A stretch of 64,000 nucleotides of DNA from DASPJL01 sp035628645 (GTDB lineage: Bacteria; Bacteroidota; Bacteroidia; Cytophagales; Cyclobacteriaceae): NCBI GenBank assembly GCA_035628645.1, contig DASPJL010000159.1, forward strand, positions 1-64,000, in the 5' to 3' direction. Each line of letters begins with the position of its first letter. The stretch's first letter is position 1. This document shows positions 9,902-17,532 of this stretch, one piece after another. The position numbers were made by a program, and so were the translations under genes. The notes beneath the pieces were generated by a model that was given only the letters and a program-made list of their open reading frames with translations, was not told the DNA's origin and did no database searches.

Positions 9902-10017
9902 ACATTTAAGTGTTTTGTTACTTTGTTCAACAAAATACCCTTTTCCTTCCTGGGCAAGAGGAAGGGTTCCAAAAAGGGTGGAATAATTGCCGGAAGTGGT
10001 TCCAACACTTCTGGCAT
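9898..10017 (-). CDS. Possible 39-residue leader peptide overlapping susC start
   Basis: ATG at 10017 opens a 39-codon frame that begins MPEVLEPLPAIIPPFLEP and ends LNKVTKHLNV. Its TGA stop overlaps the ATG of susC as ATGA. The peptide is rich in Pro, Leu and Ile, followed by a basic end, and has no clear signal peptide. The overlap would allow translational coupling to susC. I cannot assign it to a family, and it may be fortuitous. Confidence 0.35.
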   Translation of the reverse strand: MPEVLEPLPAIIPPFLEPFLLPRKEKGILLNKVTKHLNV

Positions 10018-10087
10018 ATTTCAAGAAAGATGGGACGACTAAGTAGAGTTTAGTTTCATAGGCTTGAATAGTTTAAGGGTTTAAATT

Positions 10088-11101
10088 TCAGTTACCTTCG
10101 CATCCTTTTCCTGAGATCAGGATCTTATTATCAGCGAAGACATATTTTGCACCAATAGAGCGGGTTAAAATCTTTAAGGTTGATTCCAGGGACTGGTCGG
10201 TCAGGTCTGCTGTTATTATACAATTTTCAATCTTTGCATTTTCCGGTTGGATCTCCACATTATAGGCAAGGCTAATCGTATTCAAAATATCCTTCATAGA
10301 ACTTTCATTGAAGATCATCTCATTCTTGGCCACCATTTTATACTTGCCGGCATTGTGCTCTTCCAACCTTACTAATTTATTGAATTCCTTTACAAAGGTG
10401 GCTTTCTGATTGGGCTTAAGAATGACTTCCTTAGGTTTGGAAGTTCCGTTTTCATTTATTGAAACGGATACTTTACCCGTTACCACAGCAACTTCTGAAG
10501 AATTATCCTGGTCATAAGCCTTTATATTGAAGCTTGTTCCCAATACCTTGGTTTTTATATTGCCGGAATAAATTATAAAAGGTCTTTTTACATCCCTTTT
10601 TACTTCAAAAAATGCTTCTCCAATTAGCTTGACTTCCCTAAGCTTTCCTGTAAACTTTTCTGGATATTCCAGCTTACTTCCTTCCTTCAACCAAACTTTT
10701 GATCCGTCGGAAAGCAGGATTTCCTTTGATTCTGTTAACTTCTTGTCAATTATTTGGGTAGATGAAAGCTGAGGTCCGGCGTTTGTTAAATTTTTATTAT
10801 TTCTATAAAAAATAAATGCAACGGCAAATACAATCAACAATACTGCAGCGGCTTTAATAATAAAATTGAATTGGATAACCTTACCTTTTTCTGTGCCTCC
10901 TTCTTCCAGCGCTATTTCTTTATTTACCTCATCTTTAATATAATTCCTGATTTCGTTAAGGTCTATATTTTGGTTAAACAGCGGTATTTCATTTTCCTCA
11001 CCCATGGCTTCATACCATCGATCTATAATTTCAAGTTCGCGATCAGTACAATGGCCTGACCTAAACTTTCTTAACAATTCCTTTGCTTCTTCTGGTGTCA
11101 A
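10088..11101 (-). CDS. FecR-family anti-sigma factor
   Basis: The 337-residue protein has the FecR plan. A cytoplasmic N-terminal segment (MTPEEAKELLRKFRSG, with DRWYEAMGEE) would bind sigma. One membrane helix lies at residues about 78-100 (FIIKAAAVLLIVFAVAFIFY). The periplasmic FecR beta-domain contains LSDGSKVWLKEGSKLEYPE and VLGTSFNIKAYDQ. The C-terminal DUF4974 domain ends TLKILTRSIGAKYVFADNKI. It would hold the adjacent ECF sigma factor inactive until the SusC STN domain signals substrate occupancy. The gene lies between sigma and susC on the same strand. Assignment is firm; the pairing is inferred from order. Confidence 0.95.
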   Translation of the reverse strand: MTPEEAKELLRKFRSGHCTDRELEIIDRWYEAMGEENEIPLFNQNIDLNEIRNYIKDEVNKEIALEEGGTEKGKVIQFNFIIKAAAVLLIVFAVAFIFYRNNKNLTNAGPQLSSTQIIDKKLTESKEILLSDGSKVWLKEGSKLEYPEKFTGKLREVKLIGEAFFEVKRDVKRPFIIYSGNIKTKVLGTSFNIKAYDQDNSSEVAVVTGKVSVSINENGTSKPKEVILKPNQKATFVKEFNKLVRLEEHNAGKYKMVAKNEMIFNESSMKDILNTISLAYNVEIQPENAKIENCIITADLTDQSLESTLKILTRSIGAKYVFADNKILISGKGCEGN

Positions 11102-11346
11102 CGTTTTTTTATTTTAAGTCTTTTTGTTATCCCTATACTACCAAGTCAGCCTTTATTTAATAAGGTACTATTGGCAGGTATATTTTTTTATTATTTTTTT
11201 AATTGGCAAGTTTCTTTTGCTCCTTCCTTTCGCCTTTTAAAGGCAAATCAGGAAAAAGATTAAATAAATGAGCAGTTAAATTCATTATCATTAAAAGCGT
11301 CATATTATCCCTTCAGGTATTAATTGGGACATAACCTTTCAGGGGA

Positions 11347-11928
11347 CTATAGGAAATTTGTGATGATAACAAGGGAAAGCAATTGGTTCAGATGAAGTTT
11401 TAAGGTTTTCAATGCCTTGCTTATCTGATTTTTTACTGTTTGGTCGGAAACATTCAGCTTTGAGGCAATTTCCTTTATGGAAAGATTTTCATTTCTGCTT
11501 AATTCGAATACCTCCTTCACTTTTGGCGATAGTGTATTAATGCCTTGATCTATGCAATTCTGCAAGTCGTGGGAGTAGATCTTTTCATTGGTAGAATTAT
11601 CATAATCCTCTACTGTTTTTTTAAGCACCTTCAAATAATTTTCTCTTACTATATGAGATTCTATATAATTAATAACCTTATATTTTATAGCAGTAAAAAG
11701 GTAGGCGGCTACGGTTTGTCTTATCTCAATGGTTTCTCTTTTTAACCACAAAGAAGCAAATAAATCCTGCACAAGGTCTTTGGAATCTTCCAGAGATTTA
11801 ATCCTTTTATAAGCAGTAAGAAACAGCCTTTTCCAAAATCTATCATAAATCTGGTCAAAGGCTCTTTTATCTCCTTGTTTTAAAAGGATAAATAATTCTT
11901 CATCAGTATAATGATTAAAATTAATAAT
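11347..11928 (-). CDS. ECF RNA polymerase sigma factor with no standard start codon
   Basis: The reading frame encodes a complete ECF sigma. Region 2 runs from YTDEELFILLKQGDKRAFDQ through DRFWKRLF to DLVQDLFASLWLKR. Region 4 contains LSPKVKEVFELSRNENLSIK and the helix-turn-helix VSDQTVKNQISKALKTL. The frame is open back to a TAA just before 11958 but holds no ATG or TTG, and its only GTG (11772) lies inside conserved region 2. I set a provisional start at ATT 11928, which gives 193 residues, the usual length. Either a rare ATT start is used or the start codon has been lost. It lies 245 bp upstream of fecR and would direct transcription of the sus genes. Confidence 0.85.
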   Translation of the reverse strand: MINFNHYTDEELFILLKQGDKRAFDQIYDRFWKRLFLTAYKRIKSLEDSKDLVQDLFASLWLKRETIEIRQTVAAYLFTAIKYKVINYIESHIVRENYLKVLKKTVEDYDNSTNEKIYSHDLQNCIDQGINTLSPKVKEVFELSRNENLSIKEIASKLNVSDQTVKNQISKALKTLKLHLNQLLSLVIITNFL

Positions 11929-12448
11929 AGTGATAAGGGTTAGATGAATATTAATTTTTTATTAATCCAATAAATTATTCCTCACAAGGTAAATAAAAAT
12001 TCAAAATAAGAGTTTAAAATGTAATTTAAATTATCAATTTATCAACCAGACCAAAACCAACTTTTTCCTTTTCTTTGAATAAAGTCAGCTACAATGAAAA
12101 GAAGTACTATTCGACATTAAAATTTTCTTTTAATTATTTTAAATCTATTGAAACATAGACTTAATTAAGGCAATGCTTCAAAATTCTAGTTCTAAATTCA
12201 ATTATTTCGTAAAAAAAATACGTTTAAAACTTTATCAGTCCACGAAAAGCATTTATCTGAAAAGAAATATAAGCCTGAGGAAAAAAATGGATTTTTTGTG
12301 GGAAAGACTTTGTTATTATAGTCCTTATTCCGATTATTTGTAAGATATTATTACACATGTTTTGATTAATCGGATCAAGACCAAAACGAAAAAAACGGAA
12401 ATACTAAATTCCAAGAACCTTAGTTGATCATTAAAAAATTAGATATAT
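11929..12448. promoter_or_regulatory. Divergent intergenic region between sigma gene and prkA
   Basis: This 520-bp AT-rich gap must hold both the promoter for the sigma/fecR/sus side and that for prkA. I see no gene in it. A TTTG at about 12309-12312 and a TTATTTG about 25 bp further on loosely resemble a Bacteroidota -33/-7 promoter for prkA, but the match is imperfect and I do not claim a mapped site. Confidence 0.35.
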
Positions 12449-14377
12449 ATGGGAATTTTAGATAGAATCAAGACTAATTACAATCCTAAGGCAAATGAAA
12501 CCAGCCTTGGGGAATACCTTGATCTTTGCAAAAAAGATTCGAAGGCGTATGCTAAACCTGCTGAACGTATCCTTGATGCCATTGGTGAGGCTGAGTTTTT
12601 AGACACCAAGGAAGATCCTTCGCTTAGCCGGATATTTTCTAATAAAGTAATTAAAATTTACCCTGCTTTCCGGGAGTTTTATGGAATGGAAAATACAATT
12701 GAACAAATTGTTTCCTATTTCAGGCACTCTGCCCAGGGACTTGAGGAGAAGAAACAAATTTTGTATCTGATGGGCCCCGTAGGTGGAGGTAAGAGCTCAT
12801 TGGCTGAAAAGCTGAAACAGTTGATGCAAGTCAATCCGGTGTATGTTCTTAAAGCCGGTAATGAAATAAGCCCCGTTTTTGAAAGTCCGCTCGGTCTATT
12901 TGCAGATTATAGAAAGGAAATAGAAAGTGAATATGGCATTCCTGCCAGATATATTCCTGCGTGCATGAGTCCATGGGCTACCAAACGCCTTCGTGAGTTT
13001 GGAGGGGATGTAAATAAGTTTAAGGTCGTTAAGCTTTATCCATCTGTTCAGGATCAAATTTCTCTTGCCAAAACTGAACCCGGCGACGAAAACAATCAGG
13101 ATATTTCAACACTTGTAGGTAAAGTAGACATAAGAAAGCTTGCAGATTTTCAACAAAGCGACCCTGACGCCTATTCTTATACCGGAGGATTGTGTCTGGC
13201 CAATCAGGGAATTTTGGAATTTGTAGAAATGTTTAAAGCACCGATAAAAGTGCTTAATCCGCTACTTACCGCCACCCAGGAGAACAACTATAAAGGAACT
13301 GAGCCAATCGGTGCAATACCATTTGACGGCATTATACTCGCGCACTCCAATGAATCGGAATGGGCTAAGTTCATGAATGACAAAAAGAACGAAGCCTTCC
13401 TTGACCGTATTTATAAAGTTCAGGTTCCATATTGTTTAAGAGTAAGTGAAGAGATAAAAATCTACGAAAAGCTGATCAGGGACAGTTCTCTTAAAGATGC
13501 CAATTGTGCACCTCAAACACTTGAATTACTTGCAGAATTTGCAGTAATGACACGGTTAAAGGAACCCGAAAACTCAAGCCTTCACTCCAAGATGCGGGTA
13601 TACAACGGGGAGTCTTTAAAAGATACTGATCCGAATGCCAAGTCCATTCAGGAGTACCGTGATGAAGCAGGAATCAACGAAGGAATGAACGGTATTTCTA
13701 CCCGTTTTGCTTTTAAGATCCTTTCAAAAGTCTTCAACTTTGATTCTGAAGAAATAGCTGCAAATCCAGTTCACTTGCTCTATGTATTGGAGCAGGAGGT
13801 GATAAAACTGATGCTGCCAAGGGAAACTGAGGACAAATACCTCAACATCATTAAATCGGTGCTGGCAAGTAAATATGCTGAATTTATAGCCGATGAAATT
13901 CAAAAAGCATATATAGAATCCTACAGTACCTATGGTCAGAATATTTTCGAGAAGTATGTGCTGTACTCCGATTACTGGATGCAAAATAATGACTACAGAG
14001 ATCCTGATTCCGGAGAAATCCTCGACAGAAGAATGCTAAATCAGGAGCTTGAAAAAATAGAAAAACCTGCAGGAATAGCAAATCCAAGAGATTTCAGGTC
14101 TGAAGTAACCAATTTCACGCTTCGGTACAAGGCAACTCACGCTGGTAAATCACCTAAATGGGATTCTTATGAAAAGATAAAAACTGTAATCGAGAAAAAA
14201 ATCTTTACCAATACAGAAGACCTGTTGCCAATCATTTCATTTGGCGCAAAAACCAATGAGGATGAACAAAAGAAACATAAGGATTTCGTAAAGAGAATGA
14301 AAGACAGGGGATATACGCCAAAACAAATAAGAATTCTTGTGGACTGGTTTATGAGAGTTAGAAAAACACTTGCTTAA
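12449..14377 (+). CDS. prkA: PrkA serine protein kinase / AAA+ protein
   Basis: The 642-residue protein matches PrkA in length and organisation. It has an AAA+-like N-terminal half with the P-loop GPVGGGKSS at residues 109-117 and downstream ISTLVGKVDIRKLADF and YSYTGGLCLANQGILEFVEM. The C-terminal kinase-like half contains FIADEIQKAYIESYSTYGQN and FEKYVLYSDYWMQN. PrkA phosphorylates its target proteins or acts as an AAA+ protease-like factor under nutrient and stationary stress. In E. coli and Bacillus its gene is linked to yeaH and spoVR/ycgB homologues, and the same three genes follow each other here. A 200-bp spacer with repeat DNA separates it from the next gene, so cotranscription is likely but not certain. 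Confidence 0.96.
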   Translation: MGILDRIKTNYNPKANETSLGEYLDLCKKDSKAYAKPAERILDAIGEAEFLDTKEDPSLSRIFSNKVIKIYPAFREFYGMENTIEQIVSYFRHSAQGLEEKKQILYLMGPVGGGKSSLAEKLKQLMQVNPVYVLKAGNEISPVFESPLGLFADYRKEIESEYGIPARYIPACMSPWATKRLREFGGDVNKFKVVKLYPSVQDQISLAKTEPGDENNQDISTLVGKVDIRKLADFQQSDPDAYSYTGGLCLANQGILEFVEMFKAPIKVLNPLLTATQENNYKGTEPIGAIPFDGIILAHSNESEWAKFMNDKKNEAFLDRIYKVQVPYCLRVSEEIKIYEKLIRDSSLKDANCAPQTLELLAEFAVMTRLKEPENSSLHSKMRVYNGESLKDTDPNAKSIQEYRDEAGINEGMNGISTRFAFKILSKVFNFDSEEIAANPVHLLYVLEQEVIKLMLPRETEDKYLNIIKSVLASKYAEFIADEIQKAYIESYSTYGQNIFEKYVLYSDYWMQNNDYRDPDSGEILDRRMLNQELEKIEKPAGIANPRDFRSEVTNFTLRYKATHAGKSPKWDSYEKIKTVIEKKIFTNTEDLLPIISFGAKTNEDEQKKHKDFVKRMKDRGYTPKQIRILVDWFMRVRKTLA

Positions 14378-14577
14378 TTAAATGTTGAATTTTGAATGTT
14401 GAATTTTAAATGAAACCATCATGGAGCAAAGCTTCAAAAAAAGAACGAAAATATCAGATGGATCTACCTTTAAAATAAAACATTCACGAATGAATTAGAT
14501 GCTTTAATTCTCTTGAGATTCTCATTTAGATTAATACCATTCAACATTCATAATTTAAAAATTTAACATTAAAACAA
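14378..14577. repeat. Word-repeat spacer with inverted copies between prkA and yeaH-like gene
   Basis: The left side (14380-14412) repeats GAATGTTGAATTTT-type words. The right side (14538-14571) holds the inverted counterpart (CATTCAACATTCATAATTT) just before the next start codon. A related sequence splits cusA at 46351-46390. No gene is visible in the spacer. Confidence 0.6.
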
Positions 14578-15846
14578 ATGAGTAATATCATTGATAGGCG
14601 ATTAAACTCCAGAGGTAAATCCATCAGCAATCGGCAGCGCTTTTTGAAAAGGGTGGAAGATCAGATTAAGAAAGCCTTGCCGGATGTTGTAAGCCAGGAA
14701 AGCTTAAAGGATAGCGGTACCGGAGGCACGGTGAAGGTCCCAATTAAAGGGTTGGACGAGCCCAGTTTCGGACACGATCCTCAAACAGGTACCAAACAAA
14801 TAGTACGGCCGGGTAATGACCGTTTTTCCGAAGGAGACCGGATTCCCAAACCCAAGGATGGAGAAGGTGACAGTGGCAGTGGAAAAGGCTCGAACAGCCC
14901 TGAGGTTACGGAAGACAATTTCGTTGTAATTCTTTCCCGTGATGAATTTTTACAATTTTTCTTTGACGACCTGGAGTTGCCCAATCTGGTAAAGAAATTC
15001 ATGCAGGAAACGAATTCCTTTGAGAACAGAAGGGCCGGTTATACAAAAAATAGTATTCCTTCCAGGTTAAATGTTAAGACGACTTACCAGCAATCCCTGG
15101 CCAGGCAAATCTCTTTACAAGGCGTATACAAGAAGAAATTAGAAAAATTAAACGAACAGCTGACAGCTACTATTGATCCGATCGAAATTGAACTCCTTAA
15201 AAAGGAAATTGAACGGGTAAAACGACAATTGGCTACCATACCTTTCTTCGACAATGTCGACTTGCGGTATAATCATTTTGAAATGGTCCCGATACCAGCC
15301 ACTTCAGCAGTTATGTTTTGCATTATGGACGTGTCAGGCTCCATGGGTTATCATGAGAAAGACATTTCAAAAAGATTTTTCACACTTCTATATCTGTTTC
15401 TGACCAAACAATATGAAAATGTGGAATTGGTATTTATACGACACCATACAGAGGCAAAAGAGGTAAACGAAGAAGAATTCTTTAATTCTAAAGAAAGTGG
15501 AGGGACTATGGTAGCGCCATCTCTTTCGCTTATGCACAAAATCATAAAAGAAAGGTATAGCAACAACCAATGGAATATCTATGGCTGCCAGGCATCAGAT
15601 GGTGATGTTTGGGCAGATTCAGATGCTCAGGAATCAGCGCAGATATTAAAAGAAGATATACTTCCGCTGGTGCAGTATATGGCGTACATCGAAATCAATA
15701 AAAGCGTTCATAGCAGCTCCTTATGGAACGTATATAATTCCTTGGCAGATGATATACAGTTTTCTGTGCAGAAGATCTATGAGGTAAATGAAATATGGCC
15801 TGTTTTCCGTGGTCTTTTTAAAAAATCAAAAGTATTGGAGGGATAA
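14578..15846 (+). CDS. yeaH: DUF444 / YeaH-like VWA-domain protein
   Basis: The 422-residue protein is of the UPF0229 (DUF444) family. The N-terminus (IIDRRLNSRGKSISNRQRFL) is the family's conserved opening. A Gly/Ser-rich linker spans about residues 85-110, and a coiled-coil segment (KKKLEKLNEQL) precedes a von Willebrand A domain with the metal site D251-V-S-G-S (MDVSGSMGYHEKD) and a downstream SGGTMVAPSLSL. It acts in the same stress pathway as PrkA, probably as a partner or regulator; its biochemical role is unknown. It lies between prkA and spoVR, and the spoVR start follows after 5 bp, so those two are surely cotranscribed. Confidence 0.93.
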   Translation: MSNIIDRRLNSRGKSISNRQRFLKRVEDQIKKALPDVVSQESLKDSGTGGTVKVPIKGLDEPSFGHDPQTGTKQIVRPGNDRFSEGDRIPKPKDGEGDSGSGKGSNSPEVTEDNFVVILSRDEFLQFFFDDLELPNLVKKFMQETNSFENRRAGYTKNSIPSRLNVKTTYQQSLARQISLQGVYKKKLEKLNEQLTATIDPIEIELLKKEIERVKRQLATIPFFDNVDLRYNHFEMVPIPATSAVMFCIMDVSGSMGYHEKDISKRFFTLLYLFLTKQYENVELVFIRHHTEAKEVNEEEFFNSKESGGTMVAPSLSLMHKIIKERYSNNQWNIYGCQASDGDVWADSDAQESAQILKEDILPLVQYMAYIEINKSVHSSSLWNVYNSLADDIQFSVQKIYEVNEIWPVFRGLFKKSKVLEG

Positions 15847-15851
15847 TAAAT

Positions 15852-17366
15852 ATGGAGAAGAAGGAATTTTATAAAAAATTATTCAGCAATCCCACCTGGG
15901 ATTATGAGACGTTGCAGGCTGCGGATGAAGTAACCAGCAGGATCGCATCAGAATACCTTAATCTTAAAACTTACCCCAATCAAATTGAAATAATTACCTC
16001 AGAGCAAATGTTGGATGCTTATTCACTCATTGGCCTTCCAACCTCTTACCCGCATTGGAAATTCGGAAAAGATTTTATTGTTAACCAGAACAGCTATATA
16101 AAAGGAAGGTCTGCCCTTTCTTATGAAATGGTGATCAATTCCAATCCTTGCATCAGCTATAACATGGAAAACAACACCACCTGTATGATGGTGCTTGTCA
16201 TCGCCCATGCATGCCAGGGACACAATGCTTTTTTTGCAAACAATTATATGTTTAAGGAATGGACATCTGCGGATTCTATTCTTGATTATATGGCTTTTGC
16301 ACGGGAATACATTCTTTCCTGTGAGGATGAGTATGGAATGGAAGAGGTAGAAAGAGTGCTTGATGCATGTCATGCTTTAATGCCGCATGGGATCGACAAA
16401 TACAAAAAACCGACTCAACTGTCGGCTTATAATGAAAAGGAAAGAATAAAAAAGCGGATCAGTGTAAAGCATGAAAATTACAATGAGCTTTGGACTACTC
16501 TTCCGAAAGTAGGCAAGTTAAATGAGATTCAGCCCAATCAGACAAGGCAGTTCCCCGAAGAGCCTGAAGAAAATATTCTTTACTTTATAGAAAAAAATGC
16601 ACCTACCCTTCCTGAGTGGAAGCGGGAAATCGTGAGAATAGTAAGGAAAGTAGCCCAATACTTTTACCCTCAGGGATTGACAAAGGTAATGAACGAGGGT
16701 TTTGCCACATTTACTCACTATCATATTGTAAATAAAATGTATGATGAGGGATACCTGGATGATGGATTTATGCTGGAATTTATCCATAGCCATAGTTCTG
16801 TACTTTATCAGCCGGAGTATAAGAGCAAGTATTTCTCGGGACTTAATCCTTACACTTTAGGGTTCAATATTTTCATGGACATTAAAAGAATTTGTGAATC
16901 TCCTACAGAGGAAGACAAGTATTGGTTTCCTGATCTGGCAGGCAAGGACTGGCTGACCGAAGTACACTATGCCATGCACAATTTCAGAGACGACAGTTTC
17001 ATCTTGCAATACCTTTCACCTAAAGTTATCCGTGATATGAAGCTCTTTGCCATCACCGATGACGAGGATGAAGAAGAATACGAAATTACTGCGATTCATA
17101 ATGAAAGAGGTTATAAAAAAGTAAGAGAAATACTAAGTGAACAATATAAGAGAACTTCCTATGTGCCAGATATTCAAGTCGAAAAGGTAGATCTTCATGC
17201 GACAAACACCCTACATTTAACCCATCATATTATCAACAACCGGAAGCTGGATGAAAAAGAAACCGAAAGGACCCTTTCTTATTTGAGGTATCTTTGGGAA
17301 TTTCCGGTTCAGCTAACCTCTCGCAACCGGTTGGGAATAAATGAGGAGCATTTTGAATCTTATTAG
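15852..17366 (+). CDS. spoVR: SpoVR/YcgB family protein
   Basis: The 504-residue protein is collinear with the SpoVR family. It contains YPHWKFGKDF, the characteristic MMVLVIAHACQGHNAFFANN, WTSADSILDYMAFAREYILS, MNEGFATFTHYHIVNKMYD and LNPYTLGFNIFMDIKRICE. The role of SpoVR in non-sporulating bacteria is unclear; it travels with PrkA and YeaH and is part of the stationary or nitrogen-stress response in enterics. The His and Glu residues in IAHACQGHN and MNEGFATFTHYH could bind a metal, which is my inference. The gene starts 5 bp after the DUF444 gene, and a hairpin overlaps its stop codon. Confidence 0.96.
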   Translation: MEKKEFYKKLFSNPTWDYETLQAADEVTSRIASEYLNLKTYPNQIEIITSEQMLDAYSLIGLPTSYPHWKFGKDFIVNQNSYIKGRSALSYEMVINSNPCISYNMENNTTCMMVLVIAHACQGHNAFFANNYMFKEWTSADSILDYMAFAREYILSCEDEYGMEEVERVLDACHALMPHGIDKYKKPTQLSAYNEKERIKKRISVKHENYNELWTTLPKVGKLNEIQPNQTRQFPEEPEENILYFIEKNAPTLPEWKREIVRIVRKVAQYFYPQGLTKVMNEGFATFTHYHIVNKMYDEGYLDDGFMLEFIHSHSSVLYQPEYKSKYFSGLNPYTLGFNIFMDIKRICESPTEEDKYWFPDLAGKDWLTEVHYAMHNFRDDSFILQYLSPKVIRDMKLFAITDDEDEEEYEITAIHNERGYKKVREILSEQYKRTSYVPDIQVEKVDLHATNTLHLTHHIINNRKLDEKETERTLSYLRYLWEFPVQLTSRNRLGINEEHFESY

Positions 17367-17397
17367 ATTTGACAACTTTTAAAAAGTTGTCAAATCT
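17365..17397 (+). terminator. Palindrome at the end of spoVR
   Basis: The arms AGATTTGACAACTTTT and AAAAGTTGTCAAATCT pair perfectly and begin inside the spoVR TAG stop. There is no long T-run after the stem (CTTCCTTCC follows), so intrinsic termination is likely but not certain. It belongs with the gene-end palindromes at 2223 and 22897. Confidence 0.6.
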
Positions 17398-17532
17398 TCC
17401 TTCCTAAAACAGAAAAATCATAATTTTTTTTTATCTTTTCAGGTGGAATCAGGTTTCTTCCTTTCCCAAAAAACTTATTTCTATTGGAATCCTTTTAGAA
17501 TTAAGCCAAAACCTATAAATAAATTAACCCTT

